Assembly (NCBI RefSeq): GCF_000425285.1
Contig: NZ_AUDD01000010.1
Location: forward strand, 1-64,000
DNA: 64,000 nt
Reading direction: 5' to 3'
Origin: Acidipropionibacterium jensenii DSM 20535
Lineage (GTDB): Bacteria; Actinomycetota; Actinomycetes; Propionibacteriales; Propionibacteriaceae
Position numbers and translations under genes: made by a program
Shown here: one piece after another, positions 63,933 through 64,000 of the stretch
How positions within the stretch are numbered: the first letter of the stretch is position 1
Layout of the letters: each line of letters opens with the position of its first letter
The notes under the pieces: generated by a model
The model's database searches: none
Told to the model about the DNA's origin: nothing
What the model saw: the letters and a program-made list of their open reading frames with translations, nothing else

Positions 63933-64000
63933 CGCGTCCTCCCGCACTCACGGGCCGGTCCTGCCCCGGCCTGATTCCCCGACATGATAGTCATCGGCGC

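Overview
The window is about 64 kb of GC-rich DNA with actinobacterial gene content. It very probably comes from a propionic-acid bacterium (Propionibacterium/Acidipropionibacterium group). The best marker is a complete methylmalonyl-CoA:pyruvate transcarboxylase locus (5S, 12S and biotinylated 1.3S subunits) at 52.5-56.2 kb, the signature enzyme of the Wood-Werkman propionate cycle. Supporting markers are the actinobacterial CarD, LpqE, SenX3-RegX3, FolP2, DUF4032 and SDR families. The genus is inference; no 16S or tRNA gene was seen.

Layout. 0-8.2 kb: tail of an IS481-type transposase, an ABC exporter pair, a duplicated palindromic repeat, a histidine phosphatase, FolP2, a macrodomain protein, a DedA protein, DUF488, and the threonine-degradation pair kbl-tdh. 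8.3-13.9 kb: a sugar ABC importer lacking its own ATPase, a Gfo/Idh dehydrogenase and a ROK regulator, the last two in one uninterrupted reading frame. 14.1-22.9 kb: tandem repeats, sdaA, a DHA2-type MFS pump, an MsmK-type ATPase that could energise the importer, a wall-associated protein, metB and a DUF4032 protein. 23-31 kb: cysS, rlmB, a second repeat locus, an MFS transporter, glyA, then a lower-GC patch with a secreted protein split over two overlapping frames. 31.4-35.6 kb: M20 peptidase, GNAT, SIS protein and an OSBS/N-acylamino-acid racemase homologue, a set that fits a D- to L-amino-acid conversion route. 35.6-44.9 kb: ispF-ispD and carD-lpqE, separated by a roughly 6.5-kb operon with an archaeal-type triose-phosphate isomerase, a SorC regulator, a GpsA-like dehydrogenase and a galactitol-family PTS. 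45-51.9 kb: RegX3-SenX3, phoU with a triple PHO-box-like repeat, gpm, and the general PTS proteins HPr and enzyme I. 52-57.2 kb: an intergenic region with a perfect 70-bp palindrome, then the transcarboxylase operon and DUF817. 57.2-64 kb: fba, small membrane proteins, a TrmH-family methyltransferase, DedA, LemA, a sortase-fold protein lacking both catalytic His and Cys, and a spermidine-synthase-like protein.

How the genes fit together. Central carbon functions dominate: PTS uptake, Gpm, Fba, TIM-like isomerase and transcarboxylase. The order lpqE-carD-ispD-ispF-cysS-rlmB known from other actinobacteria can still be traced but is interrupted by the PTS operon and by the block holding the racemase cluster, which suggests insertion. 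The strongest candidates for a little-described system are the PTS/TIM/GpsA operon (a possible short-chain polyol pathway), the 66-bp inverted-repeat element present as 92-bp-spaced pairs at two loci, the degenerate sortase, and the ROK-Gfo/Idh continuous frame.
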